From Dryas octopetala (taxonomy: Eukaryota; Streptophyta; Magnoliopsida; Rosales; Rosaceae), in assembly GCA_963921425.1 (NCBI GenBank), contig OY992833.1, positions 11,263,738-11,327,737 on the forward strand: a stretch of 64,000 nucleotides of DNA, in the 5' to 3' direction. The notes under the pieces are model-generated. The model was given only the letters and a program-made list of their open reading frames with translations. It made no database searches and was not told where the DNA came from. Made by a program: the position numbers and the translations under genes. This document shows, one piece after another, positions 12,663-24,066 of the stretch. Positions within the stretch are counted from its first letter, which is position 1. Each line of letters begins with the position of its first letter.

Positions 12663-15600
12663 AACTCGTAATCACACTTTCCTAATTACTTTCCCGTGAG
12701 GAGAGAGCAGTGTGTGTGAGAGAGAGAGCGCGGAGAGAGTCTGCTTTTAAAGCTGTATCGAGAGTTCGAGACGGAAGCAACTAATTATTATTATTTTTTT
12801 ATTTTTTTGAAATTTCCACTTTTGGATGTATATATGTTATAATATATGTCATGTATGTAGCACATCATACATCATCATACCATTCATACATACATGGCAC
12901 ATCGTGGACTAGGTGTGGATGTGTATGTCTAAGCCTATCATCATCTAAATTATTGTCTGTGATGTGTGACGTGGACAGGACAGCTGTACTGTGAGGTGAG
13001 AGAGGCTGATGAAGACAGAATTGGGAAGTTGACACGTGGTGGTCGTTTGGACACGAAAAGGCATTGGCGTTGCAGGTCCAGCATGTTGTGGCTGGATTTG
13101 TTTGCGTGAGTCTCGTTCGATTCGGATAAAAATTTGGGTGCTAACGGTTGATCACGTCGTTTTACTCATATGAATTATAATTTATGATTAAAATTGTATA
13201 AAATTGTATTCAACCCTCATGAGAAATGATGTTATAAAATTGTATAATACAAAAAAGGGAGACTTAGAGTTCAGTCCATTTTATGAGTCTTTAGATTAAG
13301 ACCGGTAATGATTTAGAGTTTTTAATTAAGTCATTTTATTTTTCTTCTTTGACAGTTTTATGTTAGGTTTTAACTCCAAAATTTTGGGCGGAGCCCAAAA
13401 TCTCAGAGTTAAAACCTAACATGAAGCCTCTACAAAGCCCACTCTACATTCTAGGAAGAGAAATACCCTTCAAATAGGGGAAAATACTCTTTAAATCGGG
13501 GAAAGACTTTATTATGAATTAAAAGAATTTTTTTATAAATTAAAAGAACTTTATTATGAATTAAAATGATTTTCTTATAAATTTTAAAACACCTCTGGTC
13601 TCCATCTAAAAACTGTTTTTCTAAATGACCTAAACCTAATTATCTCTTAAAAAAAAGTTAAAGTTTTATTTAACATTCTTAATGTATGGAATAATTTTGT
13701 TTTATATTTATCAAGTATAGTCTAAATATTTTAAAGTAATTATTGTTCATGATTAAATTCAAAACTTTCTCTCATAAAAAGAAATTAAATTGATTGTCTG
13801 CTAAACTTAATGGTCATTAACAACATAATATGAATTAATAATAAAAACTTTTAACCATATTAACATAAGAATTTGTTAGATTGTAGAGTTTAACAACTAA
13901 AATTGTTGGCTTAAAAGACAACCAGTCAAGTAAGTTATATGAAGATCAAAATTTAAATAAGGATCAACCCAGTACATCTAAAAAAATACAATAAGTACAT
14001 CTGTAAAAAAAATCTAAAAATTGTCATTTACACCAATTTATTATATTAAAATTCTTTACATAAAATTTATTAGCGATTTGGTACTAAAATAAAATTCACT
14101 ATTAGTATAATGGCTTCATATGAGTGTTTCATCGAATTTTTCACGAATTAATATATTTTGAAAATACCGAGGTTTATGCTCTCATATAATTTAATGAATA
14201 AATATGATAAGCATTAAGATTATTGTCGCTTGTATATATGAAAGACAAGGCACGTGGGAAGAAGTTATTTTCTTGTGAATAAAAGGATTTTGTTTTGATG
14301 TGAGTGTTTGTGCCTAAGGGGGAAGTCACCCACATCATTGAATTTGTGTTTGATTGATACTCTTATCAATAGGACAAAGAAAGGAAAGCCTTATCAATAT
14401 CCAATAACATGGTCATGATCTCAATTCTCAAGCCAAAACATGGTCGGGATCTATAGAGTTTATCAATATGAGGTATATTCATTTATCTATATCTAGGAAG
14501 TTATTCACACTTCAAAAAAGTAAGAGTTGTTTTATTTATACCCACTTACATTATTCATTGTAACCCCCCATTTTATACTTGATGAAAACAAAACTAAAAG
14601 AATAAAAAAAAATTAAAAAAAAAAAAAACAAAGCAGCCCCAGGTGGCCGCAGGTGGGCAAGGCCGCTGGCGTTGGGACTGACATTTTAGTTGTTCTTTTC
14701 TTCTTTGATTTTGTTAATTTTTTTTCATTAAAGGTAAAATTGGAACTTAAATGGAAACAAATGGAATGGGGGTATAGATAACAATGGAGTTGGTACAAAT
14801 AGAACACCCAAAAAGCAACAATGCATTTTTTTTCATTTTCTTTATTCTTAAAAATAGGAAATTTTTAGTAGAATAACCTACACTATAAGGGTTGTCACAA
14901 TTCATGATACGATATTCTCTTGACCTTGTTATTAGACTTATTTACAAGAACAAGGCGGTATGGTGAAGAGATTTATTTGGACGAAGGTCACGCATTTTTG
15001 GACTTGTCAACTTCCTATTTTATCATTGGTGATTCCACTCAACTGTTTCTTGAGTTGGCATTTGTTTTTTATTTATACTTTGTTGCTCAGAGAGATGATC
15101 TTGAGTTCCATTTACCTTTAACTGTTTTTGAAGTAGTGTTTGTTTGATTTTGAAACCCTTTAATGGACGCTTTTGGTATTTCGAGTCTTATATTATTCTT
15201 CAAAGTTATCTTGAACTACTGTAACTTTGGGATTAGTCTTTTGTGAAAAAAATTAAATTATCTCTCATTTTTCCGTTGTCCATTTAAATACTCTAATCCA
15301 ACCTATTTAAAATCAAACAGACTACTCAAAGTATGTGCAATTGTTACATGTCCGGTTTTGGGTTTCGACAATTGTCATACATTGAAAAATTATAATTTTT
15401 TTGTAAGTGTGCTTATAATAAAGGTCTTGAGTCTCTACTCAAACTATCAATTGGTTTTGAGCGTTGAAATTAGTTGTTAGTTGAAATCCCACCATTATAC
15501 ATCGAAAATTGAGTGATTAAAATGATGTAATATTGGTCAAAATAAATAAATAAATGAACTCCTAAAATTCAAAATGCAACATCAGGTAAGTATATAAGCA

Positions 15601-15809
15601 TTATTGTCAAAATTGAAAATAAAGAAACAAAAATAAAACCCTGGCAAACTACAAGAACCAAAATTATTGTAATCAGATACGTACCAAATAGGCCCTAATA
15701 TTTAATTCCTCCTAAATAATAATATATTTCTCCTTAATACATTATACAATCAAAGTGGGTGTGCATGGAGCATTTCACATCCAAAATCCTTGTCTTTGTA
15801 AGCTTGTAA
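12662..15809. other. Intergenic, no gene seen
   Basis: AT-rich DNA between the DUF1685 gene's promoter side and the Mutator-like element. It contains the hairpin at 13358-13424. The short ORFs at 14613-14807 and 14920-15147 lack recognisable domains and have low-complexity ends. Confidence 0.6.
13358..13424. repeat. Imperfect hairpin / inverted repeat
   Basis: The left arm TGTTAGGTTTTAACTC and the right arm GAGTTAAAACCTAACA are perfect complements. Between them an inner pair (CAAAATTTTGGGC and GCCCAAAATCTC) extends the stem to about 30 bp around the loop GGA. It resembles the core of a small foldback MITE. No flanking duplication was identified. Confidence 0.8.
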
Positions 15810-15817
15810 TTAATTAA

Positions 15818-15859
15818 GGGAGCTGCTATTTGCACACCCCTATTTTTCTCTTTGCACAC
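15818..15859 (+). repeat. Left terminal inverted repeat of the MULE
   Basis: Forty-two bases match the right end perfectly in reverse complement, then the two ends diverge. It contains two copies of TGCACAC separated by a T-rich stretch. More TGCACACCCC/TACACACCC words follow at about 15955, 15977 and 16024. Confidence 0.95.
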
Positions 15860-16143
15860 CCCTAACAACCCAATTTGTGAAATTACTTAATTGACACAAA
15901 GAGAAAAGACCAAAAAGGACAACCTTTATTATTTGAAAAAAAAAAAAACTCTCCTTACACACCCATCCCAACACTCTTACACACCCCACCCAAACTCTTA
16001 AACCTCAGCCAAAATACTCTCATTGCACACCCCCTCCTCTCATAACCTCTTCTCTTCATTTTTCCTCCATTAAACCCTAAGTTTTCATTTTTCCTCATTG
16101 AAAGTGTTTACCCATTTTGCCAAATAAGTCTTCATTTTCATGA

Positions 16144-19100
16144 ATGGAGCCTTCACTCGTCCCGTATTCGCCTTCCGACGAGGTATGATCGTGATTTTTT
16201 GAGTTTTTTTTTCGTCTTTTTCATTTCCTGTTCGCGGTTCATTCGGCGAACCAGTACCGAACGTTTCTGCATTGTTCGACAGATGACTACCGAACATAAC
16301 TAACATATTCGGTGGTTAGCTGCCGAATGAAAATTACAAAAAAATTTTAAAAAATCCATTCGGTGACTGTTTGCCGAATGAACTTATAAATTTCGACAGA
16401 CACATGCCGAACATTGTACATATATTCGGAAGACATCTGTCGAATGAAGTATTTTGTTTACAAAAATCGATATTGTTCGGTAGTCAACTGTCGAACTAAG
16501 GTTATTGGTTCGGTAGATTACTACCGAACAATATGATTTCGTTCGGTAAGCTTCTACCGAACAGATTCATTCAATTCGGTAACCTTCTACCGAACGTACT
16601 GTTTTGACATTATTTTCATGTTTTATGTGTAGGATGATGAACCGACTGAGCAATATGGTGGTGCTTCTACTCGGAACAGCAAGGTTGAGGACTACATTGG
16701 GCCCGAGGTCGAGGTCGAGGTCGAGGCCAAGGTTTTGACCGAATACTCACGTGACTATAGTAATGAATTCACAACAAACGAGGTATGAATTTGTTATTTG
16801 GGAAATATATGTTGCAAATGTAGTTGAAATGTGAATAATGTAAATTTCATATGTGTAGATATTTCATTCGAGGGATGCATTGGTTAGCTGGGCACGTGCA
16901 CAAGGAAGGACGAACAACATAGTCATTGTCATAATGAGGTCTAATACAGCAGGGGTGGGGAAGAAGAAAGCTAGAGTGTTCCTTGGTTGCGAACGAAGTG
17001 GTCACCATAGGCCATCCAAGTATGATGCTGATAGTTGTATAGTAAAACGTCCTAAGGATGGTAGGGACTCTACTACAAAAAGATGTGGATGCCCCTTCTC
17101 ATTAAAGGGTGTGCAAACTGGTAATGAGGATGAATGGATGCTAAGTGTGGTATGTGGAGTGCATAACCATAGAGTTTTAGTTACTGGTGAAGGACACTCA
17201 TTTGTGGGGAGATTATCTGAAACAGAGAGTTCTTTATTGGTGGATATGTCTAAGAGTTTAGTGAAACCGAAGCAGATTCTGACCATCTTGAAGGAAAGGG
17301 ATTATTCGAATACAACAACAATCAAAACAATATACAATGTCAGACACCGCAATAGGGTGAAAGAGAAGGCTGGAAAAACTGAAATGCAGTGTTTGCTAAG
17401 TAAGTTATCTGAACACAAATACTTTGAGTGGCATAGATGTTCTGGTGGTGATGATATTGTGACTGATTTGTTTTGGAGCCACCCTGGTTGTGTTGATCTC
17501 TTACGTGCATTTCCACATGTATTGATCATGGATTGCACGTATAAGACTAATAGGTACCGTCTGCCACTCTTTGAGATTGTTGGGGTCACATCCACGGACA
17601 TGACTTTCTCAGTTGCATTTGCTTACATTAGTTATGAGAAGGAAGACAATTACATTTGGGCTTTGACTAGATTGAGGTCGTTACTCAGCGATGATTGTCT
17701 TCCTGATGTGATTGTCACAGACCGAGATCTAGCACTCATGAATGCAATCTCTGCAGTTTTTCCTACTGCTAGACATTTATTGTGTAGGTGGCACATTAGC
17801 AAAAATGTGATGGCAAATTGCAAGAAAAAGTTTGGAACCAAGGATGATTGGGATAAGTTTTATAGTTCATGGTATTCCTTGGTAAATTCAACGTCAGAAG
17901 ATGTGTATTTAAGAGACTTACAGCAGATTGAATCTAAGTTCGGTTGGGTTCCTGGAGTTATTGACTATTTGAAGGACACTTGGTTGATACCTTTCAAGGA
18001 GAAGTTTGTGGCTGTATGGACAGACACATGTATGCATTTTGGTAATACAACTTCCAATAGGTAAACACTTTCACATATTTGGCATTACTTGTTAATTATT
18101 ATATTGTGTTGTATATAAACTAACTTGACTATTAATAGGGCGGAAAGTGCACACGCGAAGCTAAAAAGGGAACTTGGCTCTAGCCAGCTTCCCTTTGATA
18201 CCTCTTGGGCACATATACACTCATTGTTAGTATTGCAGCATACACACATCAAGGCATCATTTGAGAAGAGTCGAACGTTTGTCCAAGTCAAAATGAGACA
18301 GCCGGAATTGAAAGATTTGATTGGTTATGTATCTATGACGGCATTGACTATAATTGCTTGTGAGATTGGCCGGTAATTTGGATACTAACTCAACTATAAT
18401 TACTACCATGAACACTTCATTAATGTGATGCTTACTGACTAATATAATTCTTTTCTTTTTGTAGGGCCGATTCAAATCCGACTGGAACATTACCGTGTGA
18501 TTGCACGATTCGCCATACACACTGTTTGCCATGTGCACATGAGATTTTGTCGTATAGGCGACGGAAGATGCGTATTCCACTTGATTCAGTGCATCCCCGT
18601 TGGAGAAAGTTGGATATGCTTCACGAACCACAAGTGATAGTGTCAAATCCACCGGTTCAGTCAACACTTGATAGACTAGCAATATGGATGGAAGGACAGA
18701 ATGAGGACACTAAGAGGATGATGAGTTTGAAAATAGAAGAGCTTATGAATCCAGAGATAACGGTGCTAAAAGAACTGCGTGCAAAGGTAAAGACTAAAGG
18801 GCGCCCTAGTAAAGCCAAAAATTCTACCCGCCGTTTGCCATCTGCCTTCGAGTATGTACTTTCGGGTCAAGGTAGCCACTCACCATCACCTACAATATGT
18901 ACAGTTGGCACCAATTCACCAAAGAAGATGCCAAAGGCAAGAGTATCAAAATTGAAGGTATATAATTCATTTGGATGATCTTACTTTATTTTACTAATAC
19001 TCATTGCATAATCGGATTTATTTATATTTTTCTACAGGCATATAAGACATCACTCACGCCATCTGTTCCGACCCACCGGTATACACAGCAATTCAACGCT

Positions 19101-19814
19101 AGCATTAGGCCATTCATTACCGGTGCCACTGATGTGAAATCCGACGGTCATTGTGGGTATAGAGTCGTAGCTTTGGCATTGGGGTTGGGTGAAGATGCGT
19201 GGCGGAAAGTGCGTATAGATTTATTCCACTCGTTACGGTCATTGTCCATCCTATATGAGTCCATATTTGGTCGATCTCGAGTTGCTGAGCTAAAGCATTC
19301 GATTGAGTATTTTGAAGAACCTCTTATTGCACCAAAGGATTATTGGATGGACATGCCGGAGATGGGATATGTTATCGCGACATGCTATGGTGTAGTGGTG
19401 ACCCATGTATCTAGGTCGTTATGCTTAACATGCCTACCATTTAGCGTACACCCAGATATACTAGAGGGATCCGAGATTCGTGAGATTGGTATCGGTTTTG
19501 TCAATGACGATCATTTCGTACAGGTACACATTGAACTACATGGTTTGTTTTATTGGATATTTAAATTATCTTTATAGGTACACTTAGTGGATATTTATTC
19601 CATATTTATTGAACTCATGTGTAATGCTATTTTATAGGTACACTTAGTACCGGATCACCCCATGCCACCTATTCCTACTGTGTGGACCTTGCATGCCACC
19701 GAAAGCGCAAAAATGTGGTATACTAGATACCAACATCGCCTTGAGCAATTCAAAGAATTTGTGTGCCATAGTGATCCATCCACACAAGAACCAGTGTCTC
19801 TTGATAGTGATTGA
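16144..19814 (+). CDS. Mutator-like transposase fused to an OTU cysteine-protease domain
   Basis: Seven exons (16144-16182, 16633-16782, 16859-18060, 18139-18372, 18465-18957, 19038-19523, 19638-19814) give an uninterrupted 926-aa protein. Residues about 65-168 form a FAR1/WRKY-GCM1-like zinc domain (RCGCPFSL, VVCGVHNH). Residues about 280-470 are the MULE catalytic core with candidate acids in LIMDCTYK (Asp near 288), VTDRDLALM (Asp near 351) and NRAESAHAKL (Glu466). A SWIM finger (CDCTIRHTHCLPCAHE, from about 553) follows. The C-terminus carries an OTU-like domain: DGHCGYR gives Cys745 and NDDHF gives His865. The transposase should bind element ends and cut DNA; a deubiquitinase-like role of the OTU part is inference. 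Intron 1 contains the left palindrome array. Two identical candidate acceptors lie 60 bp apart before the last exon. The start ATG at 16144 is the one that keeps phase into exon 2. Confidence 0.92.
16242..16594. repeat. Left array of ten 20-bp palindromes with 33-bp phasing
   Basis: Each unit follows TTCGGYAGNNNNCTRCCGAA with one or a few changes. Units start at 16242, 16275, 16308, 16359, 16392, 16425, 16476, 16509, 16542 and 16575. The spacing is 33, 33, 51, 33, 33, 51, 33, 33, 33 bp. The 13-bp and 31-bp spacers are not conserved. The whole array lies in intron 1 of the transposase gene. It could be a set of protein-binding sites or a series of RNA stem-loops. Confidence 0.95.
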
Positions 19815-20047
19815 TTATGTTCTGGACTTGATGCATTTACATTGAGTTATGATGAGATTATTGTATTATTTAAATATATATAAGTATGTGGATTTAAGTA
19901 TATATAAGTATTTGGATATTTTTTTTGCATGAACCTAAGTATTTCACATAAAAAATGAGGTGGATTCAATTATATAAATTAACCATAGTATTTGACATAA
20001 ATAAAACCTTATCTAGTTACGGAAACTACAAAAATATCAAGTTATAA

Positions 20048-22042
20048 TCATTGGCGGGGACGCCGCCTCGAACCGCGTTGGTATGTCATAGTGTCCTGCA
20101 AATGCGTCCCCTGTAAAATATGTTGCAAACTCTGAACGGACTGATAGAGGTAAGTAGGACGTGTGATAGCAACTTCTTCGCCCATGTCAATAATCGGCTG
20201 GGTAATCCGTAGCATCCGAGCCTCGCGCTCCTAAAAGCCAAAATATGCAAACATTAACAGATGCAATCGGAAAATGAGAAAATTTATTGTGTAAATTTAC
20301 GTACCCGGTAGTATGCAATATCCGATGTGGCGTGTGGAATATCCGATGTGGCGTGTGGGTCAAATGCACCTCTGCGAGTAGGGTTGTGGACGATTGGATG
20401 TGATATAGAGGTGAACCAATCGAGGTACCCTCTCACAGTATCCGATGGCCGCCTCACCGGTATACTGCGCGCCTCCTCAGACAACACGTGATTCCCCCAT
20501 GCCTCCCACATACCAGCTAAATAGTTGTACATGGGTCTGTATGAGTGCGCATTCGAACCTCTAACCCCCTGAAAAACCGCACGTGGTGCAGGGGGGATCG
20601 TCTGTACCCTCCCAAACTGCCTAAGTACTCTCTCGGGACAATAAGGCTCAACAACATCAAAACACCTTATCATCCCTGTGAAGAATGCTATAGCTGGCAA
20701 TGGGTGTGCTTGTCTTTGGGATTTGTATGGTTCCCAAATAACCTGAAAAAAAACAATAACATTATATAGTTGAAAACATAATATAATCCTAAATTTATAA
20801 AAATAATTGTAAATTACAAATCTACCTCGTCAGCCGACAAAACATCAAGTCGTTGCCGTATTCTTTGCACTGCTTCAAGATCACTGCCACCATCCCGCCT
20901 TGGAGTCCAGCGGAGCGCACGAGGGGTATTCTCGGAATAATTCATATCGTACGCTGGACCGAAAATGGTGTGCATGTGCTCGTACACCCAAGCCTCTATC
21001 AGTGTCATATATCCGCCGATTTGTTTGACACCAGCTCGAGAGGCAAATCCAAACTGCCTAAACAACCATGCTAGGCATCCAGCGCCCCATGCATAATGGC
21101 TAACGGTGTCTAGATTAGTGAGCAGTCTGAGATATTGCACTTGTACCCTTGTGCCAGTCTTATCTACAAACAGGGTACAACCCAATAAATACAGAAGATA
21201 CGCCTGGGCTGCACATTGGATTTCATGCTCAGAGTCGGCATCAGTGACATCACTAAAGCACGTACGTAACCACTCTAATCGTACGTACTCACCACCAAAG
21301 TCCATCAACTGCTCTGATGCCTGATCCCCACTAACTCCTAAATATGCAGTTAGTAGATATTCACAAGTAATGTTATCCTCCACAAGTGTAGCCACTGGTG
21401 CACCACCAACCGGAATGCCTAAAATGTTGGCTACATCATCTAGTGTGATGGTCATCTCACCAAAAGGCAGGTGAAATGTATTGGTCTCCGGATGCCACCT
21501 CTCAACAAAAGCGGACACCAACACTTTGTCAACCGTACGATAAGAACACTGCACCAGTGATGTCAACCCAGAATTAAGGACATATCCCTTCACCCGGTCA
21601 TTATCTGTTCTGGCCCACAACTTCCACTCACGAAGCTTGGTGGTTTTGGACATGCACCTCAAAGGCTCCCGTTCCTAATTCAAACATAACCAAAGAAATT
21701 CACTCATTATTACTGCAAGTTGCACAAGAATAAAATACCAACTGTTAAAGATCATACCTCGTTGTTCCAAATTTCAGTAGCTACGTGAGTTCCATAACTC
21801 CTCAGCAGGGACGTGTCAATGGGACCTCCCGGGAAAGGCTCAGCAAGCTCATTCGGATTATCCTCATTGTAATCCTGAACCGGAACTTCAGCTTGTTCAG
21901 GAACTGCCTCACGACTAGCTCGTGCTTGTACTAGCCTTCTTCGCCCAGATGCTGTGGGTCGTGTTCTTTGCATATCATCGGCAACATCGGGGACTTCCCC
22001 TCTAGATGAAGATGCACCACGTCTGATTCTTCTTCTGTCCAT
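20048..22042 (-). CDS. Plant mobile domain (PMD/MAIN-like) protein carried by the MULE
   Basis: Four exons (22042-21758, 21674-20826, 20742-20305, 20230-20048), all phase 0, make an intact 584-aa protein. The N-terminal 95 residues are basic and low in complexity (MDRRRIRRG). From about residue 110 the sequence matches the plant mobile domain: LVSAFVERWHPETNTFHLPF, GEMTITLDDVANILGIPVGG, YAWGAGCLAWLFRQF and ALRWTPRR. Similar host proteins (MAIN, MAIL1 and PP7-long proteins) act in transposon silencing and genome stability. The role of transposon-borne copies is not known. It lies tail to tail with the transposase, 233 bp between stops. A strong acceptor (TTATAG) sits one base before the ATG, so a 5' leader intron covering the right palindrome array is likely. 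Confidence 0.9.
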
Positions 22043-22136
22043 CCTATAATTTCAAACAAGAAATTGAAAATTGTTTTAGCAAATATATGATTTTTTAAAA
22101 GCTAAAAAAAAAAAAAAAAAATTTCAACACAGGTGG

Positions 22137-22459
22137 TTCGGCAGTCAACTGCCGAGCAAAGTGAAACTGTTCGGCAGTTGACTGTCGAACACAATTCCAC
22201 CATTCGGCAGATGGCTGTCGAACCAAAATAGGGAAATTCGAAATTTTCCATTCGTTCGGTAGCGTGCTGCCGAACTAATTCAATTTGTTCGGCAGGTAAC
22301 CACCGAACCAATATTCATTGTTCGGCAGTCACCTGTCGAACCAAAGTATGGGCATTTTCTGATTTTGCATTCGTTCGGTAGGGTACTGCCGAACCAATTC
22401 ATTTAGTTCGGTAGATGACTGCCGAATAGAATGAATTCGTTCGGCAGACCAGTGCCGAA
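22137..22459. repeat. Right array of nine 20-bp palindromes with 33-bp phasing
   Basis: Units of the same TTCGGYAG...CTRCCGAA type start at 22137, 22170, 22203, 22255, 22288, 22321, 22374, 22407 and 22440. The spacing is 33, 33, 52, 33, 33, 53, 33, 33 bp, three clean triplets. It lies upstream of the PMD gene, in its presumed leader intron or promoter. Its layout mirrors the left array although spacer sequences differ. Confidence 0.95.
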
Positions 22460-22744
22460 CGAGCTGTGAAATCAGAAAATGGAGGAACCCCGAAAATGCT
22501 CACTCCAAAACCCGAAATCCTCCCTACAAATCTAGTGAAACAGACGAAAAAGGTATTTGGGATGGATTAACTAATTCAAATTAGATAAAAAAGTATTAGA
22601 TTTACATTTAAAACTAATGTATTTGAGAAACTCACTGAATATTAGAGCTGTGGTGGGGATAGGAGTGGCAGAAATGTGATGAGGCCACTGATGGAGTTCA
22701 CGGCGGTGCTGACGACGGCGATGACGGTGGTGATGAAGCCGGAG

Positions 22745-23044
22745 ATGGGTGTCGGCAATAGTGGGTGTCGGGGCAATGGTGGGTGTCGGCAATGGTGGCT
22801 GTGGGGGTGTGTCGGCAATGGTGGCTGTGGCTGTGAAGTGAGATGGGGTGAGGTAGGGGGTGTGTAGTGTAGATGTGTTTGTGGGGGTGTGTGTTTGTGG
22901 GGGTGTGTAATGTTTGGGTTGAGAGGGTGTGTAAAGAGAAATTTAGACTTGGTTGTGAGATTGGGGTATTTTGGTCATAATAGGGGTGTGTAAAAAAGAA
23001 ATTTTATGTTTGACAAATTAATAAGGGGTGTGTAGGAGAAATTT
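22745..23044. repeat. Subterminal GGGTGTG-rich region of the MULE right end
   Basis: A degenerate minisatellite built on GGTGTCGGCAATGGTGG (about 22745-22830) passes into spaced GGGTGTGTA/GGGTGTGTG words (near 22803, 22881, 22897, 22924, 22983 and 23027) up to the right TIR. Complementary words occur at the left end. Clustered subterminal motifs of this kind often bind transposase; that role here is inference. Confidence 0.7.
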
Positions 23045-23086
23045 GTGTGCAAAGAGAAAAATAGGGGTGTGCAAATAGCAGCTCCC
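23045..23086 (-). repeat. Right terminal inverted repeat of the MULE
   Basis: Perfect 42-base reverse complement of 15818-15859. The TTAATTAA octamer follows at 23087-23094. Confidence 0.95.
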
Positions 23087-23565
23087 TTAATTAAACAGGG
23101 GGTGTTCCTGCCCAAAATATATATTAAGCAGGGGGTAGTGTTTGGGATCCGGCATCTTTGGGAATAATGCCTTTTCCTATCCCATGTTCAAAGCCATCGT
23201 CAGTCAACTTGTATTGGCTTGAGTGAATCCTAAATCTTATAGTTTGGATTCTTTAGAACACTATAATACTTAATACTATTGATTTATATATTCCTTGTCA
23301 GCCAAACCAATCATTGTGATTTTATTTTAATCCATAATTCCCACTTGCTAGAAAATCTTGCAATATACCACTCTACCAGCTCAGCTTTACTGTTAATTTG
23401 GTGAGCCAGCTGCCCTTGAAAGTATATATATGTTTTTTTTTTTGTTTAATATTTTATTGTATAAATAATGTGTGTTGAATCAAGGTTGCGTAGTTTAGCT
23501 CAGATTTGCATTAATGACTTAACTCCGAAATATGCAACATTAGGGTTTAGATGTATATATATATA

Positions 23566-23601
<36 letters not shown>

Positions 23602-24066
23602 CCAGCCAAACATGAGTATGACAGACACTCCATGCAGTTAAAACGAACACAAAATAACATGATAGAACCTAATATGTATGACACAGGTATATTTGATCGT
23701 GTTGGATATGAAGTGTAGTGTACGTTCCACCTATCAAACACAACACGATATGAGTATCAAAGAAGTTGTAGCCGGCACAAGCATAACAATGTAAAATAAA
23801 TTAAAGTAAAAAAAAAAAAAAAAACTCCATGTATAAAAGTAATTTGATGATGCTTTTTTCCTTTTTTCTGCTAAGTAATTTCATGATGTTGTTGTATTGT
23901 TTTTTATCTTCATTCCTCAAAAGATAATACTAATCTTCCCTTTTTTTCTTTTTCTTTTTTTTTTTCTGTCCAAAGCATAATATTAGTGTTTGCTATTTTT
24001 CTGTCGAGAGCAGCTAGAGCAAAACCTTGGTCCTTTTTGGTGTTTCATGCAAGGCATGTCATCAAT

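Larger units (their letters stand above)
15818..23086 (+). mobile_element. Complete Mutator-like element with transposase-OTU and PMD genes
   Basis: The 7269-bp element is bounded by perfect 42-bp terminal inverted repeats (15818-15859 and 23045-23086, beginning GGGAGCTGCTATTTGCACAC). It is flanked on both sides by TTAATTAA (15810-15817, 23087-23094). Because that octamer is its own reverse complement, it could be an 8-bp target duplication or an outward extension of the TIR. It holds two uninterrupted multi-exon genes facing each other tail to tail, so it looks autonomous. Subterminal regions are rich in TGCACACCCC/GGGTGTG words on the expected strands at both ends. Arrays of 20-bp palindromes lie near 16.2-16.6 kb and 22.1-22.5 kb. 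Confidence 0.93.

Noticed and set aside
16242-16594. The regularly spaced repeats resemble a CRISPR array.
   Set aside because: The units are variable palindromes in a plant intron, the spacing jumps between 33 and 51 bp, and no cas-like genes are present.
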